Shown: positions 1-8,590, numbered from the stretch's first letter. The stretch: 64,000 bases of DNA from Chryseobacterium indoltheticum (GCF_003815915.1 NZ_CP033929.1:3224001-3288000); one strand, 5' to 3'. The notes: a model not told the origin generated them from the letters alone. Made by a program: numbers and translations.

Positions 1-1428
1 CCAGTACAAAGCCACCCACGGATTATAACTTGCGACTCTGGTTCCGTCTGTTCCTAATCCTACAGGAATTCCCATTTCCAGCATTTTTTTAACTGGTGGA
101 GAAGCTAAAGCAGCCTTTTTCCCATAACGGTGGATAAAACTTTCACCCTGATACGCCATTCTATGCTGCACTGCAATACCGCCATTTAAAGCTTTGATGC
201 GTTTCATATTATCTTCAGAAACCGTTTCTGGGTGGTCGAAAAACCAGACCAATCCGTTCAAAGGCGTTTCTTGATTTACTTCTTCGATGACGGTTAAGAA
301 TCTTGTGATGCTTTCATTGTACGTGGCGTGGATTCTGAAAGGCCATCTTTTTTTTACCAAAAGACTTACGACTTCTTTCATACTTTTCTCCATCGTTGCA
401 GGCAATTCGGGTCTTGGGAAAAGGAAATTTTCAAAATCTGCGCCGTCTGAAACCAGATTTTCGCCGCCACCTTCTACGTGATAATCGATTCCGTTGTGGT
501 CGTTGTGCCCGTGGTCATCGATGTCTACCATTCCTGTCCATTTGGTGTAATCTGATAATTCAGAACCTTTCTTTTGAGCGAACAGATAATAAGGCAAACG
601 AACCGTAATTTTTCCTTTTTTGTTCAAAGCATCGGTTGTTCCGTAATCATCTGGGAAATTTTGAAAACCACCGCCCGCATCCATCACAGCCGTCACGCCA
701 AGACGATTCAGTTCGGTCATATATTGCAGTGTGGAATTTTCTTTTTCCGCTTCGGTCAGCTCAGGCAATTTTGCCAAAGTTGAATAAAGAATAAACGCAT
801 TTGGTTCTGCAACTAAAAGACCTGTCGGGTCGCCGTTGCTGTCTTTTTCAATCAGACCCTGCATTGGGTTTGGCGTTTCACCATTGATATTTAATTGTTT
901 CAAACCTGATTTATTCAGCCACGCTTTTCCGTAGAGATACATTACGAAAGCCGGAACATCGCCTGTAGCTTCATTGATTTCTGCCAAAGTTGGAAGTCTT
1001 TTTTCCTCAAACTGATACTCGTTCCAGCCACCAATCACTCTTACCCATTGACCTTTTGGCGTTCTCTGAGCCTGTTCTTTCAACATTTCCAAAGCTCTTT
1101 TCAAAGTTTTTACACCGTCCCAGCGAAGCTCTGTATTGTAAAATCTCCCGCCTCGGATGACGTGTAAGTGACTGTCAAACAATCCCGGAATCACACGATT
1201 TCCTTTAGCATCAATGATTTTTGTAGCGCTTCCTTTTAGTTTTAAAATCTGGGCATTTGTTCCCGTCTGGAAAATTTTGTTGTCTTTAATAGCAACCGCC
1301 TGAACTTCCGGATTTTTATCATCCATTGTGGTGATTTTCCCGTTGGTTACAATTAAATCTGCTTTCTGAGCATTGAACATTCCGGCACCTAAGACGAATG
1401 AGAATAGAATTTTATGGAGTGGTTTCAT
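1..1428 (-). CDS. YtcJ-like secreted amidohydrolase (3' end outside window)
   Basis: The reading frame is open from the ATG at 1428 to the window edge, giving 476 codons without a stop. The N-terminus MKPLHKILFSFVLGAGMFNAQ is a Sec-type signal peptide. It is followed by ADLIVTNGKITTMD and GLFDSHLHV, whose H87xH89 pair is the metal-binding HxH of the amidohydrolase superfamily. Later segments (GGWNEYQF, IHATYNES, GIAVQHRM, GLGTDGTR) match the YtcJ/exoenzyme-regulatory branch (Amidohydro_3). Family members hydrolyse amide-type bonds, but the substrate cannot be read here. A terminator lies between it and the upstream isochorismatase gene, so it may be transcribed separately. The C-terminus is missing only because the window ends. 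Confidence 0.85.
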   Translation of the reverse strand, partial: MKPLHKILFSFVLGAGMFNAQKADLIVTNGKITTMDDKNPEVQAVAIKDNKIFQTGTNAQILKLKGSATKIIDAKGNRVIPGLFDSHLHVIRGGRFYNTELRWDGVKTLKRALEMLKEQAQRTPKGQWVRVIGGWNEYQFEEKRLPTLAEINEATGDVPAFVMYLYGKAWLNKSGLKQLNINGETPNPMQGLIEKDSNGDPTGLLVAEPNAFILYSTLAKLPELTEAEKENSTLQYMTELNRLGVTAVMDAGGGFQNFPDDYGTTDALNKKGKITVRLPYYLFAQKKGSELSDYTKWTGMVDIDDHGHNDHNGIDYHVEGGGENLVSDGADFENFLFPRPELPATMEKSMKEVVSLLVKKRWPFRIHATYNESITRFLTVIEEVNQETPLNGLVWFFDHPETVSEDNMKRIKALNGGIAVQHRMAYQGESFIHRYGKKAALASPPVKKMLEMGIPVGLGTDGTRVASYNPWVALYW

Positions 1429-1457
1429 AATCTACTTTTTAATGGGTTGAAGAAAAA

Positions 1458-1480
1458 GGCAGGTCGGTTTTCAACCTGCC
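1458..1480 (-). terminator. Rho-independent terminator of the isochorismatase-like gene
   Basis: On the minus strand GGCAGGT and ACCTGCC (7-bp perfect stem, 9-nt loop) are followed by a T-rich run TTTTTC. It starts 14 bp after the stop codon at 1494. Confidence 0.75.
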
Positions 1481-1493
1481 GTTGTTGAATTGT

Positions 1494-2183
1494 TTAGTGT
1501 TTAAGCATATCCTGAGCGTACTGAATTCCCAATCCGTAAGCACCACCATATTTTTTCATTAAATCATTGACCGGTTTGTACGTTTCTTTTCTAGACCAAT
1601 CTCTCTGTAATTCAAGAACATACTGAACTGACGTAATCGGATGTGCACCGGCCTGAACCATTCTTGTAACAGCCTGGTCGTGAGCTTCTTTTGAAATATC
1701 ACCTGAAGCATCCGTAATGACATACACTTCATAACCTTCGTCGATGGCCGATAAAGCCGGACCCACGATACAAACGCTCGTCCATAATCCTGCGAAAACC
1801 AATTTCTTTTTATTTTTTCCGGTAATCGCTTTGTGAGCATTAAGATCTTCCCAAGTATTCATCGTGGTTCTGTCTACATATCCGCTTGTTGCTTCAGGAT
1901 AAACTTCCGAAATTTCCGGGAAAACAGGTCCGGCGAAAGATTTTTCTGCTACTGTTGTTACCACGGTCGGAATGTTGAAGATTTTTGAACCGCCTGCAAT
2001 TAATGCTACATTGTTTCTTAATTCCTCCATGCTAATGCTTTTTGTTGCGAATGCCATTTGCCCTTCGTGGTCAACTAAAACCAGAGCGTGGTTGGTTGGG
2101 TTCAGCATCGTTTTTCCGGGTTTCTGAGCAAATGCTGTTACTGATAATACTACTGTTGCGAATGTTAAGATTAAGTTTTTCAT
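1494..2183 (-). CDS. Isochorismatase-family hydrolase, YcaC-like, exported
   Basis: A 229-residue cysteine hydrolase of the isochorismatase-like fold. The first 19 residues (MKNLILTFATVVLSVTAFA) look like a signal peptide, unusual for YcaC-type enzymes, which are normally cytosolic. D38 (LVLVDHEG) and C138 (WTSVCIVGPAL) are the expected catalytic Asp and nucleophilic Cys. The GLWTSVCIV block and the downstream VTDASGD segment are typical of the YcaC subgroup. The substrate is unknown. It is probably a single-gene unit with its own promoter (2265-2312) carrying the AACTAGTT motif shared with the pirin gene and the dioxygenase operon. A longer frame starting at 2295 is translated promoter, so I use the ATG at 2183. 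Confidence 0.88.
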   Translation of the reverse strand: MKNLILTFATVVLSVTAFAQKPGKTMLNPTNHALVLVDHEGQMAFATKSISMEELRNNVALIAGGSKIFNIPTVVTTVAEKSFAGPVFPEISEVYPEATSGYVDRTTMNTWEDLNAHKAITGKNKKKLVFAGLWTSVCIVGPALSAIDEGYEVYVITDASGDISKEAHDQAVTRMVQAGAHPITSVQYVLELQRDWSRKETYKPVNDLMKKYGGAYGLGIQYAQDMLKH

Positions 2184-2264
2184 AATGTTTAATTTTTAAA
2201 TGTTGTTGTTTATTTTTATTGATAATTAAATTCTGTCTGAAGTATTTGTTTGATTTTGATATGA

Positions 2265-2312
2265 CAAATTTAGGGCGGTTAGAAACCCTACACATTTAAC
2301 TAGTTTAATAAA
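2265..2312 (-). promoter_or_regulatory. Promoter with AACTAGTT operator candidate (isochorismatase-like gene)
   Basis: The minus strand carries a perfect Bacteroidota -7 box, TAAATTTG, at 2272-2265. Exactly 20 bp upstream lies TTTATTAAACTAGTTAAATG (2312-2293), centred on the palindrome AACTAGTT. The same 20-mer with the same spacing stands before the genes at 2551-3426 and 8970-9902. The motif occupies the -33 region in place of the usual TTTG. Confidence 0.7.
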
Positions 2313-2468
2313 TTACATTTCTAAAAAAAATTTAAATCCTTTTTATTGTTCATTATAGACAGGCACTTTTAAATCAATAAAAAAAACATTTACACAGCAT
2401 ATTAATACTCTAACAATCAATTATTTAAACTCAATCAAACTTAAAAGAAGATTTAGTTTAAAACAAAA

Positions 2469-2504
2469 AAAATAGGCTCAGATAATAAAATCCAGGCCTA
2501 TTTT
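2469..2504 (-). terminator. Terminator downstream of the pirin gene
   Basis: AAAATAGGC (2469-2477) and GCCTATTTT (2496-2504) form a perfect 9-bp stem. On the minus strand the stem is followed by a T-rich tract, and it lies about 50 bp past the pirin stop codon. Confidence 0.65.
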
Positions 2505-2550
2505 CTATAAACATTTCACTCTCCTAAAAGTGACTGTTTAATTTTTTCAA

Positions 2551-3426
2551 CTACATCGTCATCGGAACTTCCATCAATAAAATTCCTGTACCTTCTGTTG
2601 TTGATTTGATATTTAAATCTGCAATATCCCAAACTCCGAAACCGTCTCTCGTTTCCACTTTTTGTCCTTCAATTTCTGCGCTTCCTTTTAAAATAAAAGC
2701 ATAAATACCGTTTCCTTTTTTCTTGATTTGATAATTGGTTTCAATATTATTTTCGAAGTTTCCTAAATGAAACCAGGCATCCTGATGAATCCAAACCCCT
2801 TCGTCATCTGTGTTGGGAGACAATATCTGCTGAAATTTATTCTGACCTTTTGTTTTGTCTAAAGTAATCTGGTCATATCGCGGTGCAACATTTCTTTTGT
2901 TTGGATACACCCAGATTTGAAGAAACTTCACCAAACTGTCATTATTTTTATTGAATTCGCTGTGCATAATTCCGGTTCCGGCACTCATCACCTGAATGTC
3001 TCCACTCTTGATAATCGCCGAATTTCCCATACTGTCTTTGTGCTCCAAATCACCTTCCAAGGGAATACTGATGATTTCCATATTGTCGTGGGGATGCGTT
3101 CCGAAACCTCTTCCCGCTTCCACTTTGTCATCATTCAAAACTCTGAGAACACCAAAATGCATTCTTTCCGGATTGTGATAATTCGCAAAACTGAACGTAT
3201 GATTGCTCACCAACCAGCCGTGGTCTGCCTTCCCTCTGAAATCCGCTTTGTGAATCACAGAATTGTCTTTGATTTTTGAATCTGTATTTGGTAAATGATT
3301 GTATCCAATCGGTTCCAGTGGCTCGATTTCGTCAATTTCATTTTTCATTGTATTTCCCAATGAAGCGGTTGCTACAAACATTCCTGTTCCGAGTAACCCT
3401 TTCTTTAAAAAATCTTTTCTGTCCAT
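2551..3426 (-). CDS. Pirin-family bicupin protein with N-terminal signal
   Basis: A 291-residue pirin. After an N-terminal segment (MDRKDFLKKGLLGTGMFVATASLG) that resembles a Tat- or Sec-type leader comes the pirin domain. Metal ligands match the family pattern: H111 and H113 in the GTHPHDNMEI motif, H155 and E157 in GTGIMHSEF. Pirins bind Fe(II) and several open flavonoid rings (quercetinase activity); others act in redox regulation. The leader suggests an extracytoplasmic location, which is uncommon for pirins. The gene is monocistronic, with a terminator at 2469-2504 and a promoter at 3460-3507 sharing the AACTAGTT motif with two other units. Substrate not determinable. Confidence 0.9.
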   Translation of the reverse strand: MDRKDFLKKGLLGTGMFVATASLGNTMKNEIDEIEPLEPIGYNHLPNTDSKIKDNSVIHKADFRGKADHGWLVSNHTFSFANYHNPERMHFGVLRVLNDDKVEAGRGFGTHPHDNMEIISIPLEGDLEHKDSMGNSAIIKSGDIQVMSAGTGIMHSEFNKNNDSLVKFLQIWVYPNKRNVAPRYDQITLDKTKGQNKFQQILSPNTDDEGVWIHQDAWFHLGNFENNIETNYQIKKKGNGIYAFILKGSAEIEGQKVETRDGFGVWDIADLNIKSTTEGTGILLMEVPMTM

Positions 3427-3459
3427 ATCTGTTTTGTTGTTTATTCGTTATTGATAGGA

Positions 3460-3507
3460 CAAATGTATGGTGATGGAAATTGCTGCGCATTTAACTAGTT
3501 TAATAAA
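3460..3507 (-). promoter_or_regulatory. Promoter with AACTAGTT operator candidate (pirin gene)
   Basis: A -7 box TACATTTG (3467-3460, minus strand) is preceded at exactly 20 bp by TTTATTAAACTAGTTAAATG (3507-3488), identical to the copies at 2293-2312 and 9951-9970. Confidence 0.7.
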
Positions 3508-3611
3508 TATATTTTAAGCAAAAAAATGTCTGATATTTTCACATCCGACATCATCTATTTTAAATACTATGAATGTCCGTACTTAGTAACAACTTAGTTT
3601 TTGGCAGTTTG

Positions 3612-3680
3612 TTTGTCATTCCGGTAGGAATCTAAACTGCTTTATTTTCAGTGTGCTGAGATTCCTACCGGAATGACAAA
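3612..3680. repeat. Inverted repeat, GTCATTCC...GGAATCT family, copy 1
   Basis: The 22-bp arms at 3612-3633 and 3659-3680 are perfect reverse complements (arm core GTCATTCCGGTAGGAATCT). Related imperfect copies lie at 19333-19401 and 31845-31897. It sits between the pirin promoter and the Crp/Fnr gene, in a stretch with nothing else recognisable. Confidence 0.8.
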
Positions 3681-3736
3681 ATGACTGCTGATTCTAGCAT
3701 TATGATTAAAAATGGACATGTATTTAAAATACTAAG

Positions 3737-4321
3737 TTATTTCTCTTTCGTCGCCAAACGTTTTCTGATCGTACTAACAAATTCTTTAGAAACACCCAGA
3801 TAAGAAGCAATATAATATTGCGCAACTCTCTGCGGAATTGTAGGATACACTTTTATAAATTCCAGATATCGGTCAGATGCACTTTTTGAAATTGTATTTA
3901 CCAGACGGTTTTGAAGAGTAAACAGATTTCTCTGAACCAACATTCTGAAAACCCTTTCAAATTTTGGAATTTCCTGCAAAAGCTTTTCTTTGGTGGTCGG
4001 ACTCAGCATAAAGATTTCTGAATCTTCAATCGTTTCAATATATAAATTGGAAGGTTTTTGATCCTGAAATGAGGCAATATCGCTGATCCACCAATCTTCG
4101 ATGGCAAACAAAATCGTCACTTCAAAACCATTATCATCAAGATAATAAGCCCTTAAACAGCCTTTGTGAATGAAGCCTTCGAACTGGCAAATTTCGCCTT
4201 CACGTAATAAAATTGTTTTTTTGGGAACTGATTCACAAACCAGTAAATCGGTAAATATTTTTTCTTCCTCACTACTCAAAGTGATAAAACGGGTAACGTT
4301 CCTGATGATATTTTCAAACAT
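3737..4321 (-). CDS. Crp/Fnr-family transcriptional regulator
   Basis: A 194-residue regulator with an N-terminal cyclic-nucleotide-type sensory beta-roll (about residues 25-115) and a C-terminal winged helix in which VAQYYIASYLGVSKEFVSTIRKRL is the HTH. Flavobacteria carry many such proteins; ligand and targets are usually unknown. No FNR-type cysteine cluster is visible (only C29, C46 and C55 in the sensory domain). The gene follows the pseudo-receiver gene by 9 bp and the antiporter beyond it, suggesting one operon. It is one possible regulator for the AACTAGTT sites, purely by proximity. Confidence 0.88.
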   Translation of the reverse strand: MFENIIRNVTRFITLSSEEEKIFTDLLVCESVPKKTILLREGEICQFEGFIHKGCLRAYYLDDNGFEVTILFAIEDWWISDIASFQDQKPSNLYIETIEDSEIFMLSPTTKEKLLQEIPKFERVFRMLVQRNLFTLQNRLVNTISKSASDRYLEFIKVYPTIPQRVAQYYIASYLGVSKEFVSTIRKRLATKEK

Positions 4322-4330
4322 AAAATAAGT

Positions 4331-4642
4331 TTACGGCTGCAAATTAGGAAAAAGTGCGTAAACTTCATTCTTTAAAAGCCCGCTTCCGCCGCCGTAATGG
4401 TCGATAACCTTCACTTCTTTATCTAAATTTTCACAAAACATTTTTATATTATTCTCAAATTCCTGATCTAATCCTGAACTCAGAAGAACGATATCTACCT
4501 GATTTTCTTTTATATAATCATAACAAACGCTTTCATCGTTTTGAATTTCAGCCTTCCAGCCTTCATTATTTTCGATAATTCTTTTTAGGGTATCAAGAAT
4601 TTCCTGATTTTTCCCAATGACTAGAAATTGTAATTTTTTCAT
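4331..4642 (-). CDS. Stand-alone degenerate receiver-like protein
   Basis: 103 residues with the alternating pattern of a CheY-like fold: FLVIGKN at strand 1, then VDIVLLSSGLD where a response regulator normally has DlvLLD, and VKVIDHYGGG later. The phospho-acceptor Asp position is occupied by Ser, and the acidic pair near strand 1 is absent, so phosphorylation is unlikely. It lies 31 bp downstream of the antiporter gene and 9 bp upstream of the Crp/Fnr gene. The receiver assignment is my reading of the pattern, not a firm match; function unknown. Confidence 0.55.
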   Translation of the reverse strand: MKKLQFLVIGKNQEILDTLKRIIENNEGWKAEIQNDESVCYDYIKENQVDIVLLSSGLDQEFENNIKMFCENLDKEVKVIDHYGGGSGLLKNEVYALFPNLQP

Positions 4643-4673
4643 TTCTTCAAATATTAATTGCGACTGATTTACT

Positions 4674-6284
4674 TTATAAATGTTTGTTGCCTGTAATTTT
4701 CAATTCATTTAAATCTAATTGCGATTCTGCTTTTCGTATTTCGTCGTCACTGAATTGTTTTTCACGTTTTATTTTGAATAACTCTTTTCTCTGTAAAGCA
4801 AAAATATCGAGCATGATTTTGTGATATTCATGTAAATCATTTCTCCTGTTTGTGCATGTTTCTAAAGATTCGAGATGACTTTGCTGCTGCGAAATATCAT
4901 TTTCAATGGTGTTTTTAAAATTTTCAACCAAACTATTTGTTTCTAAATTTGATTGATATTTTTCGTTTAATCTTTCCACTGCAAGATTATCTAGTCTGAT
5001 TTGGATATTTGCCTGTTGCTCATGTGACGGCAAAATAGGATCAAGTTCATCGATTTTAGTCCATTTAATAATTAAAGGAAGCGTTAAACCCTGAAAAACC
5101 AATGTCACAAAAATAACTACAAACGTGATGAAAATAATTAAATTTCTGTGTGGAAATGTTGATTGTTCGTTCATCATCACCGGAATTGATAAAGCGGTTG
5201 CCAAAGAAACTACGCCGCGCATTCCTGCCCAACCAATAATCAGCGGATTTTTCCATCCCGGACTTGGATCTTTGCGTATTTTTTTACTGAACCATCGCGG
5301 GACGTGCGCCACAGGATAAATCCACAACAGACGAACAAAAATTACAATGAGACTGATAATCAATCCGTATTTTATCCCTTCCATGACTGATGTTTCGCCC
5401 AAACCGTTGATAATATCAGGAAGTTCTAATCCTATTAAAACAAAAACCAACGCATTCATCACAAAAATCAGCGTATTCCAGACACCGGTCATATTGATTC
5501 TTGTAGTTCCTGTTTTAAATATTTCGTGAGAACGGAATGACATAAACAATCCTCCGCTTACTACCGCCATTACTCCTGAATAATGAAAATGTTCTGCTGA
5601 AAGAAATAAAATATAAGGCGTCATTACCGTTAAAGCAGCATCAATTGCGGGTGTTGTTGGTAAAAATCTGTGAATAGCATAAAAAATATGAGCGCCTACA
5701 ATTCCTACTACAACTCCCATTCCTGCAACCAGGAAAAACTGTCCCGTTGCTTCTTGCATAGAAAATACACCTGTCATCACGGCGGCTAAAGCAAATCTGA
5801 AAACAATAAGTGAAGAAGCATCGTTGATCAGACTTTCACCCTCCAGCATTGCGATGGTACGTTTTGGCACTTTCAGACCTTTCAAAACGGTTGTTGCAGC
5901 AATTGCGTCTGGTGGCGAAACAATTCCTCCTAACAGAAAGCCCATTGCCAATGTAAATCCCGGGATTAAGGCCTGTGAAGCAAATGCCACGACAATGGAC
6001 GTCAGGAAAACCAGTCCGAAAGCCAGTAATCCGATGGTGCGTTTCCATTTCCAGAAATCGTTCCACGAGGTGTACCAGGCTGCTTCATATAAAAGTGGTG
6101 GTAAAAAAATCAGGAAAATAATTTCAGGATCTAATTTCAAAACCGGAACTCCCGGAATAAGGCTGATCCCCAATCCCGCCAATACTAAAAAAATGGGATA
6201 GGCAATTTTGATACGCTGCGCCAGCATGACCAGCAACATGACGATCAGTAAGAGTCCGAGTATAAGTAGTAAATCTTCGTGCAT
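4674..6284 (-). CDS. Na+/H+ antiporter, CPA1/NhaP type
   Basis: A 536-residue membrane protein with about 12 hydrophobic segments (residues 5-420) and a hydrophilic, charged C-terminal tail of about 110 residues. The hallmark motifs are present: GGIVSPPDAIAAT with the conserved PDA, followed by MLEGESLINDASSL, which holds the ion-coupling Asp of CPA1 exchangers. It should exchange cytosolic Na+ or K+ for H+ at the inner membrane. It is the first gene of a likely operon with the pseudo-receiver and Crp/Fnr genes. Upstream (6298-6427) are heptamer repeat arrays instead of an obvious promoter box. Confidence 0.9.
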   Translation of the reverse strand: MHEDLLLILGLLLIVMLLVMLAQRIKIAYPIFLVLAGLGISLIPGVPVLKLDPEIIFLIFLPPLLYEAAWYTSWNDFWKWKRTIGLLAFGLVFLTSIVVAFASQALIPGFTLAMGFLLGGIVSPPDAIAATTVLKGLKVPKRTIAMLEGESLINDASSLIVFRFALAAVMTGVFSMQEATGQFFLVAGMGVVVGIVGAHIFYAIHRFLPTTPAIDAALTVMTPYILFLSAEHFHYSGVMAVVSGGLFMSFRSHEIFKTGTTRINMTGVWNTLIFVMNALVFVLIGLELPDIINGLGETSVMEGIKYGLIISLIVIFVRLLWIYPVAHVPRWFSKKIRKDPSPGWKNPLIIGWAGMRGVVSLATALSIPVMMNEQSTFPHRNLIIFITFVVIFVTLVFQGLTLPLIIKWTKIDELDPILPSHEQQANIQIRLDNLAVERLNEKYQSNLETNSLVENFKNTIENDISQQQSHLESLETCTNRRNDLHEYHKIMLDIFALQRKELFKIKREKQFSDDEIRKAESQLDLNELKITGNKHL

Positions 6285-6297
6285 AGTTCGTTTTTTT

Positions 6298-6332
6298 TAA
6301 GATGTTAGATCTTAGATGTTAGATGTTAGATG
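6298..6332. repeat. Heptamer array, TTAGATG type
   Basis: Four consecutive 7-bp units (TTAGATC, then TTAGATG three times, 6305-6332), preceded by a one-mismatch unit, immediately upstream of the antiporter gene. Confidence 0.8.
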
Positions 6333-6357
6333 AAAAATAGAGGTTTAGCATTAAGAT

Positions 6358-6427
6358 CTTTTATCTTTTATCTTTTATCTTTTATCTTTTATCTTTTATC
6401 TTTTATCTTTTATCTTTTATCTTTTAT
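6358..6427. repeat. Heptanucleotide microsatellite (CTTTTAT)10
   Basis: Ten perfect copies of CTTTTAT with no interruption. The last unit contains the TAA stop codon (6424-6426) of the cupin gene. The array fills the gap to the antiporter gene and is a candidate for length variation by slippage. Confidence 0.95.
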
Positions 6428-6771
6428 AAATGTATAAAAAGTGATGTTCTTTCCTTCTTTTCAAGGTTTTTTGTTTTGTGACCTTTTCCGGAAATATCTT
6501 CCACCAAAAGTATTTCGCCTGTTTGAAATTTCCTGACTTCACCTAGCGAGGTTTCTATTTCCACGCCGCCATCCAAAAGTACAATATATTGTTTTTGTGG
6601 AGCGTGGTGAAAATTGTAATCATAATCAGCGGAAACTTTTCTGAACTGTAATTTCTTAACAGCTATATTTTCTGATAAAAATCCGATCTCACCTTGATTA
6701 ATTAACGGAATTTCGACTTCTTCAAAATGAGACTCGCCGTTGTCGTCACTTAATATTTTTGTGATTTTCAT
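6424..6771 (-). CDS. Small cupin-domain protein
   Basis: A 115-residue single-domain cupin: the segment DYNFHHAPQKQYIVLLDGGVEIE, then GEVRKFQTGEILLVEDISGKGHKT, match cupin motifs 1 and 2, with H-x(5)-Q in place of the strict HxHx(3)E. Metal binding is therefore uncertain. The function is unknown; such proteins bind small molecules or act as isomerases or dioxygenases. It is separated from the dioxygenase operon by a structured repeat (6788-6990), so co-transcription is possible but unproven. Its stop codon lies inside a heptamer microsatellite. Confidence 0.75.
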   Translation of the reverse strand: MKITKILSDDNGESHFEEVEIPLINQGEIGFLSENIAVKKLQFRKVSADYDYNFHHAPQKQYIVLLDGGVEIETSLGEVRKFQTGEILLVEDISGKGHKTKNLEKKERTSLFIHL

Positions 6772-6787
6772 AATATTTTAAATTAAA

Positions 6788-6990
6788 TTTCTTTTGTCTT
6801 AAAACAAAAGAAACAAAAGTTCAAGACTTGGAAACTGAATGCTAAAAATTTAAATTTAATCCTAAAATTCCCAAAACTTGCGCGAATTCAACATTCATCC
6901 TTCGATTCAAAATTTATGTCGCGCTTCGAACAGTGGGAATTTTTTAACGTATTAATTTTAAATTTCCTTAACGCTTCAGTTTCCGATGTC
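6788..6990. repeat. Structured intergenic element, long form (copy 1)
   Basis: About 200 bp of nested inverted repeats: an end hairpin TTTCTTTTGT/ACAAAAGAAA (6788-6797, 6804-6813); GACTTGGAAACTGAA pairing with TTCAGTTTCCGATGTC near the other end; and inner arms around AATTCCC and GGGAATT. A shorter relative lies at 43934-44020. The layout resembles a MITE or a large structured RNA; no coding potential. Confidence 0.7.
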
Positions 6991-6994
6991 GATT

Positions 6995-7621
6995 TTAATT
7001 CTGTTTAAAAATAATAGAATTTGCTAATTCAATTTCCTCCTGATTGATAGAATGTCCGAAGTTAGCATAAACTTTTTCGGTAACATCAGCATTCATTTCC
7101 TTTAAGATATTTGCCGTAGCATACACCCTTTCTACCGGAACGTGGAAATCGGGATCGCTTGTTCCTAAAAAAATCGGAGTCTGTGCAAAATCCCCTTTAT
7201 AATTTTCACGATTAATTTTATCTCCGATTACGCCACCGATAATCGCCGCAGCGCCACCAAATCTTTGAGCATTTCTTGCTAAAAACTCCAGTGTAAGACA
7301 TGCTCCTTGGGAAAATCCGAAGAAATAAATATTTTCAGTTTTTATTCCAGCATCCAAAGCAGTTTGAACTGTCTTTCCGATAGTCTCAATAGCTGATGAT
7401 AACCAAGGTTCGTTCTGCTCAACGGGAGCAATGAAGGATAAAGGGTACCACGATCCATTGGTTGCTTGTGGCGCCAGTAAGGCATAATCTTCTACATTCA
7501 GATGCTGTGATAAACTCAAAATATCGTCTGCACTTCCACCTCGCCCGTGAATCATTATTAAAGCTTTCTCAGCTTCAGTAATAGATTTTCCTGCTGTTTT
7601 TATATCTAAAATATGACTCAT
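6995..7621 (-). CDS. MhqD-like alpha/beta hydrolase (phospholipase/carboxylesterase family)
   Basis: A 208-residue serine hydrolase. IHGRGGSADD is the oxyanion region, GFSQGA carries the nucleophile S104, GTSDPDFHVP carries the acid (D155 or D157), and NFGHSI the histidine H190. This matches the phospholipase/carboxylesterase (LysoPLA2) family that includes MhqD of the Bacillus quinone-responsive regulon. The ATG at 7621 lies 4 bp past the stop of the dioxygenase gene; a longer frame from 7672 would overlap that gene and adds no domain. It probably handles ester products of detoxified quinones or related electrophiles, by analogy. Confidence 0.85.
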   Translation of the reverse strand: MSHILDIKTAGKSITEAEKALIMIHGRGGSADDILSLSQHLNVEDYALLAPQATNGSWYPLSFIAPVEQNEPWLSSAIETIGKTVQTALDAGIKTENIYFFGFSQGACLTLEFLARNAQRFGGAAAIIGGVIGDKINRENYKGDFAQTPIFLGTSDPDFHVPVERVYATANILKEMNADVTEKVYANFGHSINQEEIELANSIIFKQN

Positions 7622-7625
7622 TATT

Positions 7626-8579
7626 TTATCTGTATTTTTCTGTTGGATAATTAAATTTTGGTAGAACATCATTTAAATGTTCTCTCTTTTCTTCAAATTG
7701 CGCTGGCAAACTCAGGCTTTCACCCAAAGATGCAAGTTCCTCATCGACATCGAATCCCGGTCCCGAAGTGGCGATTTCAAATAAAACTCCGCCCGGTTCT
7801 TTAAAATATACGGAAGTAAAATATTTTCTGTCTTTTACCTCGGTATGCTCCAAACCGAATTTGTTTAATTTCTCTATCATTTCAAGCTGAGTTTCTGCAG
7901 TAGGAGTTGCAAAAGCCACGTGATGAACAGTTCCCCGACCTGCAAGACCCTTTAGAGAATCTGGCGCAGCAACCAAATCAACATATTTTCCCGGAAAATC
8001 TTCTGTCCCAAGACGTACTCTGTTTGAAGATTCTGCAATGACTTTATGATCCATTTGAGTAGTCAAAAGTGCTGAGGTTCTTTCATAAGCATTAAGCCAA
8101 ATCTCTACATGATGAATTCCTTTAATGGTATAATCTTTTGGAATAAAGCCATTATAGTAACCTTTCCGATCATCTTTATCATTAAAAACCAACTCCAATC
8201 CCAATCCGTCAAAATCTTCAAGATAAATAAAAACTTCACCTGAAAACCTCTCTTGTGGCTGCTTGTAAGGAATATTAAACTGATCCAGACGATTAAGCCA
8301 ATAATCTAATGCTTCCATCGAGGCCGAAAAAGCTGTTGTATTGAGCATTCCTTTTCCGTGTCTTCCGTTCACAAGATCTTTTCCGTAAGGAAAAGTGGTC
8401 ATAATCGTTCCGGGAGTTCCGAATTCGTCTCCGAAATAGAAATGATAAACATCTGAATAATCAAAATTAACGGTTTTCTTTACCAATCGAAGCCCTAAAA
8501 CTCCTGTATAAAAGTCTATATTTTCCTGTGAGTTGCCAGTAATAGCGGTGACATGATGAAGTCCTGTGATGAGTGCCAT
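7626..8579 (-). CDS. MhqO-like ring-cleaving dioxygenase (VOC superfamily)
   Basis: A 317-residue protein with two vicinal-oxygen-chelate modules. LHHVTAITGNSQENIDFYTGVLGLRLVKKTVNF opens the first and IHHVEIWLN the second; VHHVAFATPT and EPGGVLFEIATSGPGF supply later metal-site residues (His and Glu). This is the MhqA/MhqO group of Fe(II) ring-cleaving dioxygenases linked to hydroquinone and catechol resistance. It stands between a GNAT gene and the MhqD-like hydrolase, the classic pairing of this pathway. A paralogue begins the same operon (8970-9902). Confidence 0.92.
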   Translation of the reverse strand: MALITGLHHVTAITGNSQENIDFYTGVLGLRLVKKTVNFDYSDVYHFYFGDEFGTPGTIMTTFPYGKDLVNGRHGKGMLNTTAFSASMEALDYWLNRLDQFNIPYKQPQERFSGEVFIYLEDFDGLGLELVFNDKDDRKGYYNGFIPKDYTIKGIHHVEIWLNAYERTSALLTTQMDHKVIAESSNRVRLGTEDFPGKYVDLVAAPDSLKGLAGRGTVHHVAFATPTAETQLEMIEKLNKFGLEHTEVKDRKYFTSVYFKEPGGVLFEIATSGPGFDVDEELASLGESLSLPAQFEEKREHLNDVLPKFNYPTEKYR

Positions 8580-8590
8580 AATTTTAGATT

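Noticed and set aside
2184..2295. N-terminal coding extension before the isochorismatase-like gene (MCRVSNRPKFVISK...)
   Set aside because: It is translated promoter in another frame. A similar peptide before the dioxygenase gene (9903-9953) comes from the shared promoter motif.
3276..3473. Plus-strand frames overlapping the pirin and other minus-strand genes
   Set aside because: They lie opposite well-supported genes, lack domains and have no promoter or spacing of their own.
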